DNA from: Hyperoodon ampullatus
Taxonomy: Eukaryota; Chordata; Mammalia; Artiodactyla; Ziphiidae
Assembly (NCBI GenBank): GCA_949752795.1
Contig: CATKHW010000297.1
Span: 48,001 to 112,000, forward strand
Direction: 5' to 3'
Length of the DNA stretch: 64,000 bases
In this document: positions 25,358 to 37,754 of the stretch, piece after piece
How the letters are laid out: each line of letters opens with the position of its first letter
Position numbering within the stretch: position 1 is the stretch's first letter
Notes under the pieces: generated by a model
What the model was told of the DNA's origin: nothing
The model's input: the letters and a program-made list of their open reading frames with translations, nothing else
Database searches by the model: none
Translations under genes and position numbers: made by a program

Positions 25358-27096
25358 CCCTTTCACTGAGGAAGGTGTAGGTCTTGTCTATTCCATAGTT
25401 GGTTTTTGGAACGGTACCTGTGCTTATATCAAACTCTGGTTTTATGCATCACCCCACCTCTCCTTCCCCCTTAAGCAGGCATAAGAGTGTTTTCTAAATG
25501 TGAGACACTGTTCTCTTTCCTAACTCAGTTCAAGTGTAGCCATGTTTACAGGATCTTCACAAGTGATATCTTATGATAAGTTTCTTTTTCTCTGTGACTT
25601 ATTTCACTTAGAATCATCGTACCTGAATCAACCCATTTTGCTGCTACTGGTCTTATGACATTGATTTCATGGCTGAGTGATATTCCATCGTACGTAAGTA
25701 CCACAATTTTTTGAACCATTTTTATATTTCCTGGGATATTTAAGGTGTACCCAAGTTGAGGTCCTTGTAAGCAGTGCAGCCCTAAATTTTGGGGTGGCTC
25801 TGTCTTATTGATTTTCAGTTTTCCCAAGGTATATTCCCTAGACTGGAAGTGCCCTTGGCTCTGTAGCTCTGTTGTTTACTTGTTTTAGGGAACACAATGC
25901 ACTCCTCCAGAGAGGCAGTTGGCAATTTACATGCCGCCCATCAGCATAACAAGGCTCCCTGTTCTCCAGGGCCTGTCTTGCCTTTCTGTTTTTTACACAT
26001 TTTGTGGATGTCCCTTTTGACCGGTGGGAAGTGATACTTCTTTGTAGTGCAGATTTGCATTGCCCGCTTGCTTGCTTGGCCAAAAAGGGCGTATGCGTTT
26101 TCTCCTGAATATATTCAGGAGAAAACGCATACGCCCTTTTTGGCCAAGTGCATCATTGTCGAAGTTGTGCCCCTCTTCCTGTGCTTTAAAGGCGATTCCA
26201 ACGTACCTCTTGAAATCTGTTTCCTGCTATTCTGCCTCGCTTTCAAGTCCGCCTCGTTGCCTTCCCTCAACAGATTTTTGGACGATAGTTGTCCTTTATT
26301 ACTCGGCCAGTTTGTGAATTGCTGTGCCCCTGAGCTCCAGTTTTCAACTCGTTTTTGGTGAGATGACCGCAAGTCCAAAATTTTGGTTCAGGACCTATAC
26401 TGGTTCCCGGTGGGTGGCTGAGACTTTGTTTAATTCTTCTTCCTGCCGGGAAATTACAGTGATATGTGCCCGTCCAAATGCCTAACAACTACTCTCTCAT
26501 TGGTTCTCCCTCTTCCCTTTCATCCTCTGCCAAATTGGCAACCTGTGCGAACCAGGAGGTTAAAGGGGCTGTCTCTCCAAGTTGGGAGGTTGATAGTAAA
26601 GCAGATGGAAAGTCAAACCAGAGCACCAGGAGACGTACTATTCGTTGAGTTTTAGAAACCTTTCGTATTCACAGTGTGTCCGTTCTCTAGGTTTCCCGTA
26701 CATGTTATAACTGTAGTAATATTCCCTTCAACCCGGAGAGTTGGGACCCAAGGAATGGGTGCCATGCATTATTGCTTTAAAGGGTCTGCATTTGTTCACC
26801 CAATCTCACCAATCCTCTCAGTCCCAACTCTACAGCCTTATGCCACATCCAGCTGTCATTGTATATAGGGTCATTCCAGGTTTCATCAGAGACCCTGAAG
26901 GAATTGTAAAGAATTTCCCAGTTTTTTTGTTTTGTTTTTGAAATTCCTTTTTATAGTGGGTTTGAGCTGATTCTCGCTGCCATGTTTATGCCAGTCTAGA
27001 CACACTTGATTCCCTTACGGAGACATATCAATACATAGGTTTTAAGATTCTTACTAGTCAGATATATTCCTCTGCAGGAAATATGGGGTTTTGAGT
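25358..27096 (+). repeat. Satellite unit U15
   Basis: 1739 bp; a copy of U11 at 6951. Palindrome 26075-26148 perfect. Its right part (from about 25934) is also repeated in U16. Confidence 0.93.
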
Positions 27097-29355
27097 CCCT
27101 TTCACTGAGGAAGGTGTAGGTCTTGTCTATTCCATAGTTGGTTTTTGGAATGGTACCTGTGATTATATCAAACTCTGGTTTTATGCATCACCCCACCTCT
27201 CCTTCCCTCTTAAGCAGGCATAAGAGTGTTTTCTAAATGTGAGACACTGTTCTCTTTCCTAACTCAGTTCAAGTGTAGCCATGTTTACAGGATCTTCATA
27301 AGTGATATCTTATGATAAGTTTCTTTTTCTCTGTGACTTATTTCTCTTAGAATCATCATACCTGCATCCACCCATTTTGCTGCTACTGGTCTTATGACAT
27401 TGATTTCATGGCTGAGGGATATTCCATCGTACGTAAGTACCACAATTTTTTGAACCATTTTTATATTTCCTGGGATATTTAAGGTGTACCCAAGTTGAGG
27501 TCCTTGTAAGCAGTGCAAACCTAAATTTTGGGGTGGCTCTGTCTTATTGATTTTCAGTTTTCCCAAGGTATATTCCCTAGACTGGAAGTGCCCTTGGCTC
27601 TGTAGCTCTGTTCTTTACTTGTTTTAGGGAACACAATGCACTCCTCCAGAGAGGCAGTTGGCAATTTACATCCCGCCCATCAGCATAACAAGGCTCCCTG
27701 TTCTCCAGGGCCTGTCTTGCCTTTCTGTTTTTTACACATTTTGTGGATGTCCCTTTTGACCGGTGGGAAGTGATACTTCTTTGTAGTGCAGATTTGCATT
27801 GCCCGCTTGCTTGCTTGGCCAAAAAGGGCGTATGCGTTTTCTCCTGAATATATTCAGGAGAAAACGCATACGCCCTTTTTGGCCAAGTGCATCATTGTCG
27901 AAGTTGTGCCCCTCTTCCTGTGCTTTAAAGGCGATTCCAACGTACCTCTTGAAATCTGTTTCCTGCTATTCTGCCTCACTTTCAAGTCCGCCTCGTTGCC
28001 TTCCCTCAACAGATTTTTGGACGATAGTTGTCCTTTATTACTCGGCCAGTTTGTGAATTGCTGTGCCCCTGAGCTCCAGTTTTCAACTCGTTTTTGGTGA
28101 GATGACCGCAAGTCCAAAATTTTGGTTCAGGACCTATACTGGTTCCCGGTGGGTGGCTGAGACTTTGTTTAATTCTTCTTCCTGCCGGGAAATTACAGTG
28201 ATATGTGCCCGTCCAAATGCCTAACAACTACTCTCTCATTGGTTCTCCCTCTTCCCTTTCATCCTCTGCCAAATTGGCAACCTGTGCGAACCAGGAGGTT
28301 AAAGGGGCTGTCTCTCCAAGTTGGGAGGTTGATAGTAAAGCAGATGGAAAGTCAAACCAGAGCACCAGGAGACGTACTATTCGTTGAGTTTTAGAAACCT
28401 TTCGTATTCACAGTGTGTCCGTTCTCTAGGTTTCCCGTACATGTTATAACTGTAGTAATATTCCCTTCAACCCGGAGAGTTGGGACCCAAGGAATGGGTG
28501 CCATGCATTATTGCTTTAAAGGGTCTGCATTTGTTCACCCAATCTCACCAATCCTCTCAGTCCCAACTCTACAGCCTTATGCCACATCCAGCTGTCATTG
28601 TATATAGGGTCATTCCAGGTTTCATCAGAGACCCTGAAGGAATTGTAAAGAATTTCCCAGTTTTTTTGTTTTGTTTTTGAAATTCCTTTTTATAGTGGGT
28701 TTGAGCTGATTCTCGCTGCCATGTTTATGCCAGTCTAGACACACTTGATTCCCTTACGGAGACATATCAATACATAGGTTTTAAGATTCTTACTAGTCAG
28801 ATATATTCCTCTGCAGGAAATATGGGGTTTTGAGTCCCTTTCACTGAGGAAGGTGTAGGTCTTGTCTATTCCATAGTTGGTTTTTGGAATGGTACCTGTG
28901 ATTATATCAAACTCTGGTTTTATGCATCACCCCACCTCTCCTTCCCTCTTAAGCAGGCATAAGAGTGTTTTCTAAATGTGAGACACTGTTCTCTTTCCTA
29001 ACTCAGTTCAAGTGTAGCCATGTTTACAGGATCTTCATAAGTGATATCTTATGATAAGTTTCTTTTTCTCTGTGACTTATTTCTCTTAGAATCATCATAC
29101 CTGCATCCACCCATTTTGCTGCTACTGGTCTTATGACATTGATTTCATGGCTGAGGGATATTCCATCGTACGTAAGTACCACAATTTTTTGAACCATTTT
29201 TATATTTCCTGGGATATTTAAGGTGTACCCAAGTTGAGGTCCTTGTAAGCAGTGCAAACCTAAATTTTGGGGTGGCTCTGTCTTATTGATTTTCAGTTTT
29301 CCCAAGGTATATTCCCTAGACTGGAAGTGCCCTTGGCTCTGTAGCTCTGTTCTTT
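25934..29355 (+). repeat. One-unit duplication across U15-U17 (1739-bp period)
   Basis: About 25934-27616 and 27673-29355 match with a single difference seen (26239 g, 27978 a). Outside these limits U15, U16 and U17 differ at several sites. Confidence 0.75.
27097..28835 (+). repeat. Satellite unit U16
   Basis: 1739 bp; palindrome 27814-27887 perfect. 'ttctcttagaatcatcatac' and 'gtgcaaacctaaatt' are shared only with U17. Its right part matches U15 except at 27978 (a for g). Confidence 0.93.
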
Positions 29356-30521
29356 ATTTGTTTTAGGGAACACAATGTACTCCTCCAGAGAGGCCGTTGG
29401 CAATTTACATCCTGCCCATCAGCATAACAAGGCTCCCTGTTCTCCAGGGCCTGTCTTGCCTTTCTGGTTTTTACACATTTTGTGGATGTCCCTTTTGACC
29501 GGTGGGAAGTGATACTTCTTTGTAGTGCAGATTTGCATTGCCCTCTTGCTTGCTTGGCCAAAAAGGGCGTATGCGTTTTCTCCTGAATATATTCAGGAGA
29601 AAACGCATACGCCCTTTTTGGCCAAGTGCATCATTGTCGAAGTTGTGCCCCTCTTCCTGTGCTTTAAAGGCGATTCCAACGTACCTCTTGAAATCTGTTT
29701 GCTGCTATTCTGCCTCGCTTTCAAGTCCGCCTCGTTGCCTTCCCTCAACAGATTTTTGGACGATAGTTGTCCTTTATTACTCGGCCAGTTTGTGAATTGC
29801 TGTGCCCCTGAGCTCCAGTTTTTAACTCGTTTTTGGTGAGATGACCGCAAGTCCAAAATTTTGGTTCAGGACCTATACTGGTTCCCGGTGGGGGGCTGAG
29901 ACTTTGTTTAATTCTTCTTCCTGCCGGGAAATTACAGTGATATGTGCCCGTCCAAATGTCTAACAGCTACTCTCTCATTGGTTCTCCCTCTTCCCTTTCA
30001 TCCTCTGCCAAATTGGCAACTTGTGCGAACCAGGAGGTTAAAGGGGCTGTCTCTCCAAGTTGGGAGATTGATAGTTAAGCGGATGGAAAGTCAAACCGGA
30101 GCACCAGGAGAGGGACTATTCGTTGAGTTTTAGAAACCTTTCGTATTCACAGTGTGTCCGTTCTCTAGGTTTCCCGTACATGTTATAACTGTAGTAATAT
30201 TCCCTTCAACCTTGAGGTTTGGGACCCATGGAATGGGTGCCATGCATTATTGCTTTAAAGGGTCTGCATTTGTTCACCCAATCTCACCAATCCTCTCAGT
30301 CCCAAGTGTCCAGCCTTATGCCACATCCAGCTGTCGTTGTAGATAGGTTCATTCCAGGTTTCATCAGAGACACTGAAGGAATTGTAAAGAATTTCCCAGT
30401 TTTTCTGGTTTGTTTTTGGAATTCCTTTTTATAGTGGGTTTGAGCTGATTCTCGCTGCCATGTTTATGCCAGTCTAGACACACTTGATTCCCTTACGGAG
30501 ACATATCAATACATAGGTTTT

Positions 30522-30539
30522 AAGATTCTTACTAGTCAG
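30522..30539 (+). repeat. Target-site duplication, left copy
   Basis: aagattcttactagtcag, the unit's own sequence directly before the SINE; identical to the copy after the A tail. Confidence 0.95.
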
Positions 30540-30746
30540 GGCTTCCCTGGTGGCGCAGTGGTTGAGAGTCCGCCTGCCGATGCAGGGGACACGGGTTCGT
30601 TCTCCGGTCCGGGAAGATCCCACATGCCGCGGAGCGGCTGGGCCCATGAGCCATGGCCGCTTGGCCTGCGCGTCCGGAGCCTGTGCTCTGCAACGGGAGA
30701 GGCCACAACAGTGAGAGGCCCGCGTAAGGCAGAAAAAAAAAAAAAA
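30540..30746 (+). mobile_element. CHR-type (tRNA-Glu-derived) cetartiodactyl SINE
   Basis: A 207-bp element opens with 'ggcttccctggtggcgcagt', the typical head of cetacean CHR SINEs. It has a pol III A-box-like 'tggcgcagtgg' (30551-30561), a B-box-like 'ggttcgttctc' (30594-30604), a GC- and CpG-rich body and a tail of 14-16 As. Perfect 18-bp target duplications flank it, and the insertion site reads tt|aaga on the + strand, close to the L1 endonuclease preference tt|aaaa. So it arrived by L1-assisted retrotransposition in sense orientation on the + strand. It is absent from the other units. CHR-1 versus CHR-2 was not resolved. An open frame across it (30558-30797) is incidental. Confidence 0.95.
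30551..30604 (+). promoter_or_regulatory. Internal pol III promoter boxes of the SINE
   Basis: A-box-like tggcgcagtgg and B-box-like ggttcgttctc begin 43 bases apart, in the order and rough spacing expected of tRNA-derived SINEs. Whether they are active here is unknown. Confidence 0.7.
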
Positions 30747-30764
30747 AAGATTCTTACTAGTCAG
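30747..30764 (+). repeat. Target-site duplication, right copy
   Basis: Identical 18 bases after the SINE's A tail; its first two As merge with the tail. The satellite resumes with 'atatattcctctgc'. Confidence 0.94.
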
Positions 30765-30799
30765 ATATATTCCTCTGCAGGAAATATGGGGTTTTGAGT

Positions 30800-32538
30800 C
30801 CCTTTCACTGAGGAAGTTGTAGGTCTTGTCTATTCCATAGTTGGTTTTTGGAATGGTACATGTGCTTATATCAAACTCTGGTTTTATGCATCACCCCACC
30901 TCTCCTTCCCTCTTAAGCAGGCATAAGAGTGTTTTCTAAATGTGAGACACGGTTCTCTTTCCTAACTCAGTTCAAGTGTAGCCATGTTTACAGGATCTTC
31001 ATAAGTGATATCTTATGATAAGTTTCTTTTTCTGTGTGACTTATTTCACTTAGAATCATCGTACCTGAATCCACCCATTTTGCTGCTACTGGTCTTATGA
31101 CATTGATTTCATGGCTGAGGGATATTCCATCGTACGTAAGTACCACAATTTTTTGAACCATTTTTATATTTCCTGGGATATTTAAGGTGTACCCAAGTTG
31201 AGGTCCTTGTAAGCAGTGCAGCCCTAAATTTTGGGGTGGCTCTGTCTTATTGATTTTCAGTTTTCCCAAGGTATATTCCCTAGACTGGAAGTGCCCTTGG
31301 CTCTGTAGCTCTGTTCTTTACTTGTTTTAGGGAACACAATGTACTCCTCCAGAGAGGCAGTTGGCAATTTACATCCCGCCCATCAGCATAACAAGGCTCC
31401 CTGTTCTCCAGGGCCTGTCTTGCCTTTCTGGTTTTTACACATTTTGTGGATGTCCCTATTGACCGGTGGGAAGTGATACTTCTTTGTAGTGCAGATTTGC
31501 ATTGCCCGCTTGCTTGCTTGGCCAAAAAGGGTGTATGCGTTTTCTCCTGAATATATTCACGAGAAAACACATACGCCCTTTTTGGCCAAGTGCATCATAG
31601 TCGAAGTTGTGCCCCTCTTCCTGTGCTTTAAAGGTGATTCCAACATACCTCTTGAAATCTGTTTCCTGCTATTCTGCCTCGCTTTCAAGTCCGCCTCGTT
31701 GCCTTCCCTCAACAGATTTTTGGACGATAGTTGTCCTTTATTACTCGGCCAGTTTGTGAATTGCTGTGACCCTGAACTCCATTTTTCAACTCGTTTTTGG
31801 TGAGCTGACCGCAAGTCCAAAATTTTGGTTCAGGACGTATGCTGGTTCCTGCTGGAGGGCTGAGACTTTGGTTAATTCTTCTTCCTGCCGGGAAATTACC
31901 GTGATATGTGCCCGTCCAAATGCCTAACAGCTACTCTCTCATTGGTTCTCCCTCTTCCCTTTCATCCTCTGCCAAATTGGCAACCTGTGCGAACCAGCAG
32001 GTTAAAGGGGCTGTCTCTCCAAGTTGGGAGGTTGATAGTAAAGCAGACGGAAAGTCAAACCGGAGCACCATGAGAGGGACTATTCGTTGAGTTTTAGAAA
32101 CCTTTCGTATTCACAGTGTGTCCGTTCTCTAGGTTTCCCGTACATGTTATAACTGTAGTAATATTCCCTTCAACCTGGAGAGTTGGAACCCATGGAATGG
32201 GTGCCAGGCATTTGTGCTTTACAGGGTCTGCATTTTTTCACCCAATCTCACCAATCCTCTCAGTCCCAAGTGTCCAGCCTTATGCCACATCCAGCTGTCG
32301 TTGTAGATAGGGTCATTCCTGGTTTCATCAGAGACCCTGAAGGAATTGTAAAGAATTTCCCAGTTTTTTTGTTTTGTTTTTGAAATTCCTTTCTATAGTG
32401 GGTTTGAGCTGATTCTCGCTGCCATGTTTATGCCAGTCTAGACACACTTGATTCCCTTATGGAGACATATCAATACATAGGTTTTAAGATTCTTACTAGT
32501 CAGATATATTCCTCTGCGGGAAATATGGGGTTTTGAGT
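30800..32538 (+). repeat. Satellite unit U18
   Basis: 1739 bp. Palindrome 31517-31590 has three mismatches, two of them CpG-type (gggtgtatg; aaaacacat) and one near the centre (attcacgag). Confidence 0.93.
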
Positions 32539-34277
32539 CCCTTTCACTGAGGAAGGTGTAGGTCTTGTATATTCCATAGTTGGTTTTTGGAGCGGTACCT
32601 GTGCTTATATCAAACTCTGGTTTTATGCATCACCCCACCTCTCTTTCCCCCTTAAGCAGGCATAAGAATGTTTTCTAAATGTGAGACACTGTTCTCTTTC
32701 CTAAATCAGTTCAGGTGTAGCCATGTTTACAGGATCTTCATAAGGGATATCTTATGATAAGTTTCTTTTCCTGTGTGACTTATTTCACTTAGAATCACCG
32801 TACCTGAATCCACCCATTTTGCTGCTACTGGTCTTATGACATTGATTTCTTGGCTGAGGGATATTCCATCGTACGTAAGTACCACAATTTTTTGAACCAT
32901 TTTTGTATTTCCTGGGATATTTAAGGTGTACTCAAGTTGAGGTCCTTGTAAGCAGTGCAGCCCTAAATTTTGGGGTTGCTCTGTCTTATTGATTTTCAAT
33001 TTTCCCAAGGTATATTCCCTATACTGGAAGTGCCCTTGGCTCTGTAGCTCTGTTGTTTACTTGTTTTAGGGAACACAATGCACTCCTCCAGAGAGGCAGT
33101 TGTCAATTTACATCCCGCCCATCATCATAACAAGCCTCCCTGTTCTCCAGGGCCTGTCTTGCCTTTCTGGTTTTTACACATTTTGTGGATGTCCCTTTTG
33201 ACCGGTGGGAAATGATACTTCTTTGTAGTGCAGATTTGCATTGCCCGCTTGCTTGCTTGGCCAAAAAGGGCGTATCCGTTTTCTCCTGAATATATTCAGG
33301 AGAAAACGCATACGCCCTTTTTGGCCAAGTGCATCATTGTCGAAGTTGTGTCCCTCTTCCTGTGCTTTAAAGGCGATTCCAACATACCTCTTGAAATCTG
33401 TTTCCTGCTATTCTGCCTCGCTTTCAAGTCCGCCTCGTTGCCTTCCCTCAACAGAATTTTGGACGATAGTTGTCCTTTATTACTCGGCCAGTTTGTGAAT
33501 TGATGTGCCCCTGAGCTCCATTTTTCAACTCGTTTTTGTTGAGCTGACCGCAAGTCCAAAATTTTGGTTCAGGACCTATACTGGTTCCCGGTGGGGGGCT
33601 GAGACTTTGGTTAATTCTTCTTCCTGCCGGGAAATTACAGTGATATGTGCCCGTCGAAATGCCTAACAGCTACTCTCTCATTGTTTCTCCCTCTTCCATT
33701 TCATCCTCTGCCAAATTGGCAACCTGTGTGAACCAGGAGGTTAAAGGCGCTGTCTCTCCAAGTTTGGAGGTTGATAGTAAAGCAGATGGAAAGTCAAACC
33801 GGAGCACCAGGGGAGGCACTATTCGTTGAGTTTTAGAAACCTTTCGTATTCACAGTGTGTCCATTCTCTAGGATTCCCGTACATGTTATAGCTGTAGTAA
33901 TATTCCCTTCAACCTGGAGAGTTGGGACCCATGGAATGGGTGCCATGCATTATTGCTTTAAAGGGTCTGCATTTGCTCACCCAATCTCAACAAACCTCTC
34001 TGTCCCAATTGTCCAGCCTTATGCCACTTCCAGCTGTCGTTGTAGATAGGGTCATTCCAGGTTTCATCAGAGACCCTGAAGTAATTGTAAAGAATATCCC
34101 AGTTTTTTTGTTTTCTTTTCGAAATTCCTTTTTGTAGTGGGTTTGAGCTGATTCTCGCTGCCATGTTTATGCCAGTCTAGACACACTTGATTCCCTTACG
34201 GAGACATATCAATACATAGGTTTTAAGATTCTTACTAGTCAGATATATTCCACTGCGGGAAATATGGGGTTTTCAGT
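32539..34277 (+). repeat. Satellite unit U19
   Basis: 1739 bp. 'gtgtactcaagttg' and 'ggggttgctctg' are shared with U29; the end has 'caacaaacctctctgtccc', shared with U26, U27, U29 and U30. Palindrome 33256-33329 has one mismatch (gtatccg). Confidence 0.93.
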
Positions 34278-36016
34278 CCCTTTCACTCAGGAAGGTGTAG
34301 GTCTTGTCTATTCCATAGTTGGTTTTTGGAAAGGCACCTGTGCTTATATCAAACACTGGTTTTATGCATCACCCCACCTGTCCTTCCCCCTTAAGCAGGC
34401 ATAAGAGTGTTTTCTAAATGTGAGACACTGTTCTCTTTCCTAACTCAGTTCAAGTGTAGCCATGTTTACAGGATCTTCATAAGTGATATCTTATGATAAG
34501 TTTCTTTTTCTGTGTGACTTATTTCACTTAGAATCATCGTACCTGAATCCGCCCATATTGCTGCTACTGGTCTCATGACATTGATTTCATGGCTGAGGGA
34601 TACTCCATCGTATGTAGGTACCACAATTTTTTGAACCATTTTTATATTTCCTGGGATATTTAAGGTGTACCCAAGTTGAGGTCCTTGTAAGAAGTGCAGC
34701 CCTAAATTTTAGGGTGGCTCTGTCTTATTGATTTTCAGTTTTCCCAAGGTATATTCCCTAGACTGGAAGTGCCCTTGGCTCTGTAGCTCTGTTGTTTACT
34801 TGTTTTAGGGAACACAATGCACTCCTCCAGAGAGGCAGTTGGCAATTTACATCCCGCCCATTAGCATAACAAGGCTCCCTGTTCTCCAGGGCCTGTCTTG
34901 CCTTTCTGGTTTTTACACATTTTGTGGATGTCCCTTTTGACCGGTGGGAAGTGATACTTCTTTGTAGTGCAGATTTGCATTGCCCGCTTGCTTGCTTGGC
35001 CAAAAAGGGTGTATGCATTTTCTCCTGAATATATTCAGGAGAAAACGCATACGCCCTTTTTGGCCAAGTGCATCATTGTCGAAGTTGTGCCCCTCTTCCT
35101 GTGCTTTAAAGGCGTTTCCAACGTACCTCTTGAAATCTGTTTCCTGCTATTCTGCCTCACTTTGAAGTCTGCCTCGTTGCCTTCCCTCAACAGATTTTGG
35201 GACGATAGTTGTCCTTTATTACTCGGCCAGTTTGTGAATTGCTGTGCCCCTGAGCTCCATTTTTCATCTCGTTTTTTGTGAGCTGACCGCAAGTCCAAAA
35301 TTTTGGTTCAGGACCTATACTGGTTCCCTGTGGGTGGCTGAGACTTTGGTTAATTCTTCTTCCTGCCGGGAAATTACAGTGATATGTGCCCTTCCAAATG
35401 CCTAACAGCTGCTCTCTCATTGGTTCTCTCTCTTCACTTTCATCCTGTGCCAAATTGGCAACCTGTGAGAACCAGGAGGTTAAAGGGGCTGTCTCTCCAA
35501 GTTGGGAGGTTGATAGTAAAGCAGATGGAAAGTCAAACCGGAGCACCAGGAGAGGGACTATTCGTTGAGTTTTACAAACCTTTCGTATTCAAAGTGTGTC
35601 CATTCTCTTGGTTTCCCGTACATGTTATAGCTGTAGTAATATTCCCTTCAACCTGGAGAGTTGGGACCCATGGAATAGGTGCCATGCATTATTGCTTTAA
35701 AGGGTCTGCATTTGCTCACCCTATCTCACCAATCGTCTCAGTCCCAAGTGTCCCTCCTTATGCCACATCCAGTTGTCATTGTAGATAGGGTCATTCCAGT
35801 TTTCATCAGAGACCCTGAAGGAATTGTAAAGAATTTCCCAGTTTTTTTGTTTTGTTTTTGAAATTCCTTTTTATAGTGGGTTTGAGCTGATTCTCGCTGC
35901 CATGTTTATGCCAGTCTAGACACACTTGATTCCCTTACGGAGACATATCAATACATAGGTTTTAAGATTCTTACTAGTCTGATATATTCCTCTGTGGGAA
36001 ATATGGGGTTTTGAGT
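34278..36016 (+). repeat. Satellite unit U20
   Basis: 1739 bp. Markers 'ggaaaggcacctg', 'ccgcccatattgctg', 'ttttagggtggctc' and 'aaaggcgtttcc' pair it with U28 at 13903 bp. Palindrome 34995-35068 has two CpG-type left-arm mismatches. Confidence 0.93.
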
Positions 36017-37754
36017 CCCTTTCACTGAGGAAGGTGTAGGTCTTGTCTATTCCATAGTTGGTTTTTGGAACGGTACCTGTGCTTATATCAAACTCTGGTT
36101 TTATGCATCACCCCACCTCTCCTTCCCCCTTAAGCAGGCATAAGAGTGTTTTCTAAATGTGAGACACTGTTCTCTTTCCAAACTCAGTTCAAGTGTAGCC
36201 ATGTTTACAGGATCTTCATAAGTGATATCTTATGATAAGTTTCTTTTTCTCAGTGACTTATTTCACTTAGAATCATCGTGCCTGAATCCACGCATTTTGC
36301 TGCTACTGGTCTTATGACACTGATTTCATAGCTGAGGGATATGCCATCGTACGTAAGTACCACAATTTTTGCACCATTTTTATATTTCCTGGGATATTTA
36401 AGGTGTACTCAAGTTGAGGTCCTTGTAAGCAGTGCAGCCCTAAATTTTGGGGTGGCTCTTTCTTATTGATTTTCAGTTTTCCCAAGGTATATTCCCTAGA
36501 CTGGAAGTGTCCTTGGCTCTGTAGCTCTGTTCTTTACTTGTTTCAGGGAACACAATGCACTCCTCCAGAGAGGCAGTTGGCGATTTACATCCCGCCCATC
36601 AGCATAACAAGGCTCCCTGTTCTCCAGGGCCTGTCTTGCCTTTCTGGTTTTTACACATTTTGTGATTGTCCCTTTTGACCGGTGGGAAGTGATACTTCTT
36701 TGTAGTGCAGATTTGCATTGCCCGCTTGCTTGCTTGGCCAAAAAGGGCGTATGCGTTTTCTCCTGAATATATTCAGGAGAAAACGCATACGCCCTTTTTG
36801 GTCAAGTGCATCATTGTCGAAGTTGTGCCCCTCTTCCTGTGCTTTAATGGCGATTCCAACGTACCTCTTGAAATCTGTTTCCTGCTATTCTGCCTCGCTT
36901 TCAAGTCCACCTCGTTGCCTTCCCTCAACAGATTTTTGGACGATAGTTGTCCTTTATTACTCGGCCAGTTTGTTAATTGCTGTGCCCCTGAGCTCCATTT
37001 TTCAACTCGTTTTTGGTGAGCTGACCGCAAGTCCAAAATTTTGGTTCAGGGCCTATAGTGGTTCCCAGTGGGTGGCTGAGACTTTGGTTAATTCTTCTTC
37101 TTGCCGGGAAATTAGAGTGATATGTGCCCGTCCGAAGGCCTAACAGCTACTCTCTCATTGGTTCTCCCTCTTCCCTTTCATCCTCTCCCAATTTGGCAAC
37201 CTGTGCGAACCAGGAGGTTAAAGGGGCTGTCTCTCCAAGTTGGGAGGTTGATAGTAAAGCAGATGGAAAGTCAAACCGGAGCACCAGGAGAGGGACTATT
37301 CGTTGAGTTTTAGAAACCTTTCATATTCACAGTGTGTCCATTCTCTAGGTTTCCCGTACATGTTATAGCTGTAGTAATATTCCCTTCAACCTGGAGAGTT
37401 GGGACCCATGGAATGGGTGCCAGGCATTTGTGCTTTAAAGGGTCTGCATTTGCTCACCCAATCTCACCAATCCTCTCAGTCCCAAGTGTCCCTCCTTATG
37501 CCACATCCAGCTGTCATTGTAGATATGGTCATTCCAGGGTTCATCAGAGACCCTGAAGGAATTGTAAAGAATTTCCCAGTTTTTTTGTTTTGTTTTTCAA
37601 ATTCCTGTTTATAGTGGGTTTGAGCTGATTCTCGCTGCCATGTTTATGCCAGTCTAGACACACTTGATTCCCTTACGGAGACATATCAATACATAGGTTT
37701 TAAGATTCTTACTAGTCAGATATATTCCTCTGCGGGAAATATGGGGTTTTGAGT
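36017..37754 (+). repeat. Satellite unit U21
   Basis: 1738 bp. 'ctctcccaatttggc' and 'gtccattctctagg' pair it with U25 four units on. Palindrome 36733-36806 has one right-arm mismatch (ggtcaag). Confidence 0.92.

Larger units (their letters stand above)
20394..27344 (+). repeat. 6951-bp four-unit direct duplication, copy 2
   Basis: Runs from within U12 to within U16, directly abutting copy 1. The first mismatch beyond it is 27345 (t) against 20394 (a). Confidence 0.88.
28836..30799 (+). repeat. Satellite unit U17, interrupted by a SINE
   Basis: 1964 bp, that is 1739 bp plus 225 bp of SINE and duplicated target. The left part is identical to U16 up to about 29355. Palindrome 29553-29626 perfect. 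The SINE lies near the unit's end (30540-30746). Confidence 0.94.

Noticed and set aside
30558..30797. 79-codon frame over the SINE
   Set aside because: It is the SINE's tRNA-derived body translated, with lysines from the A tail.
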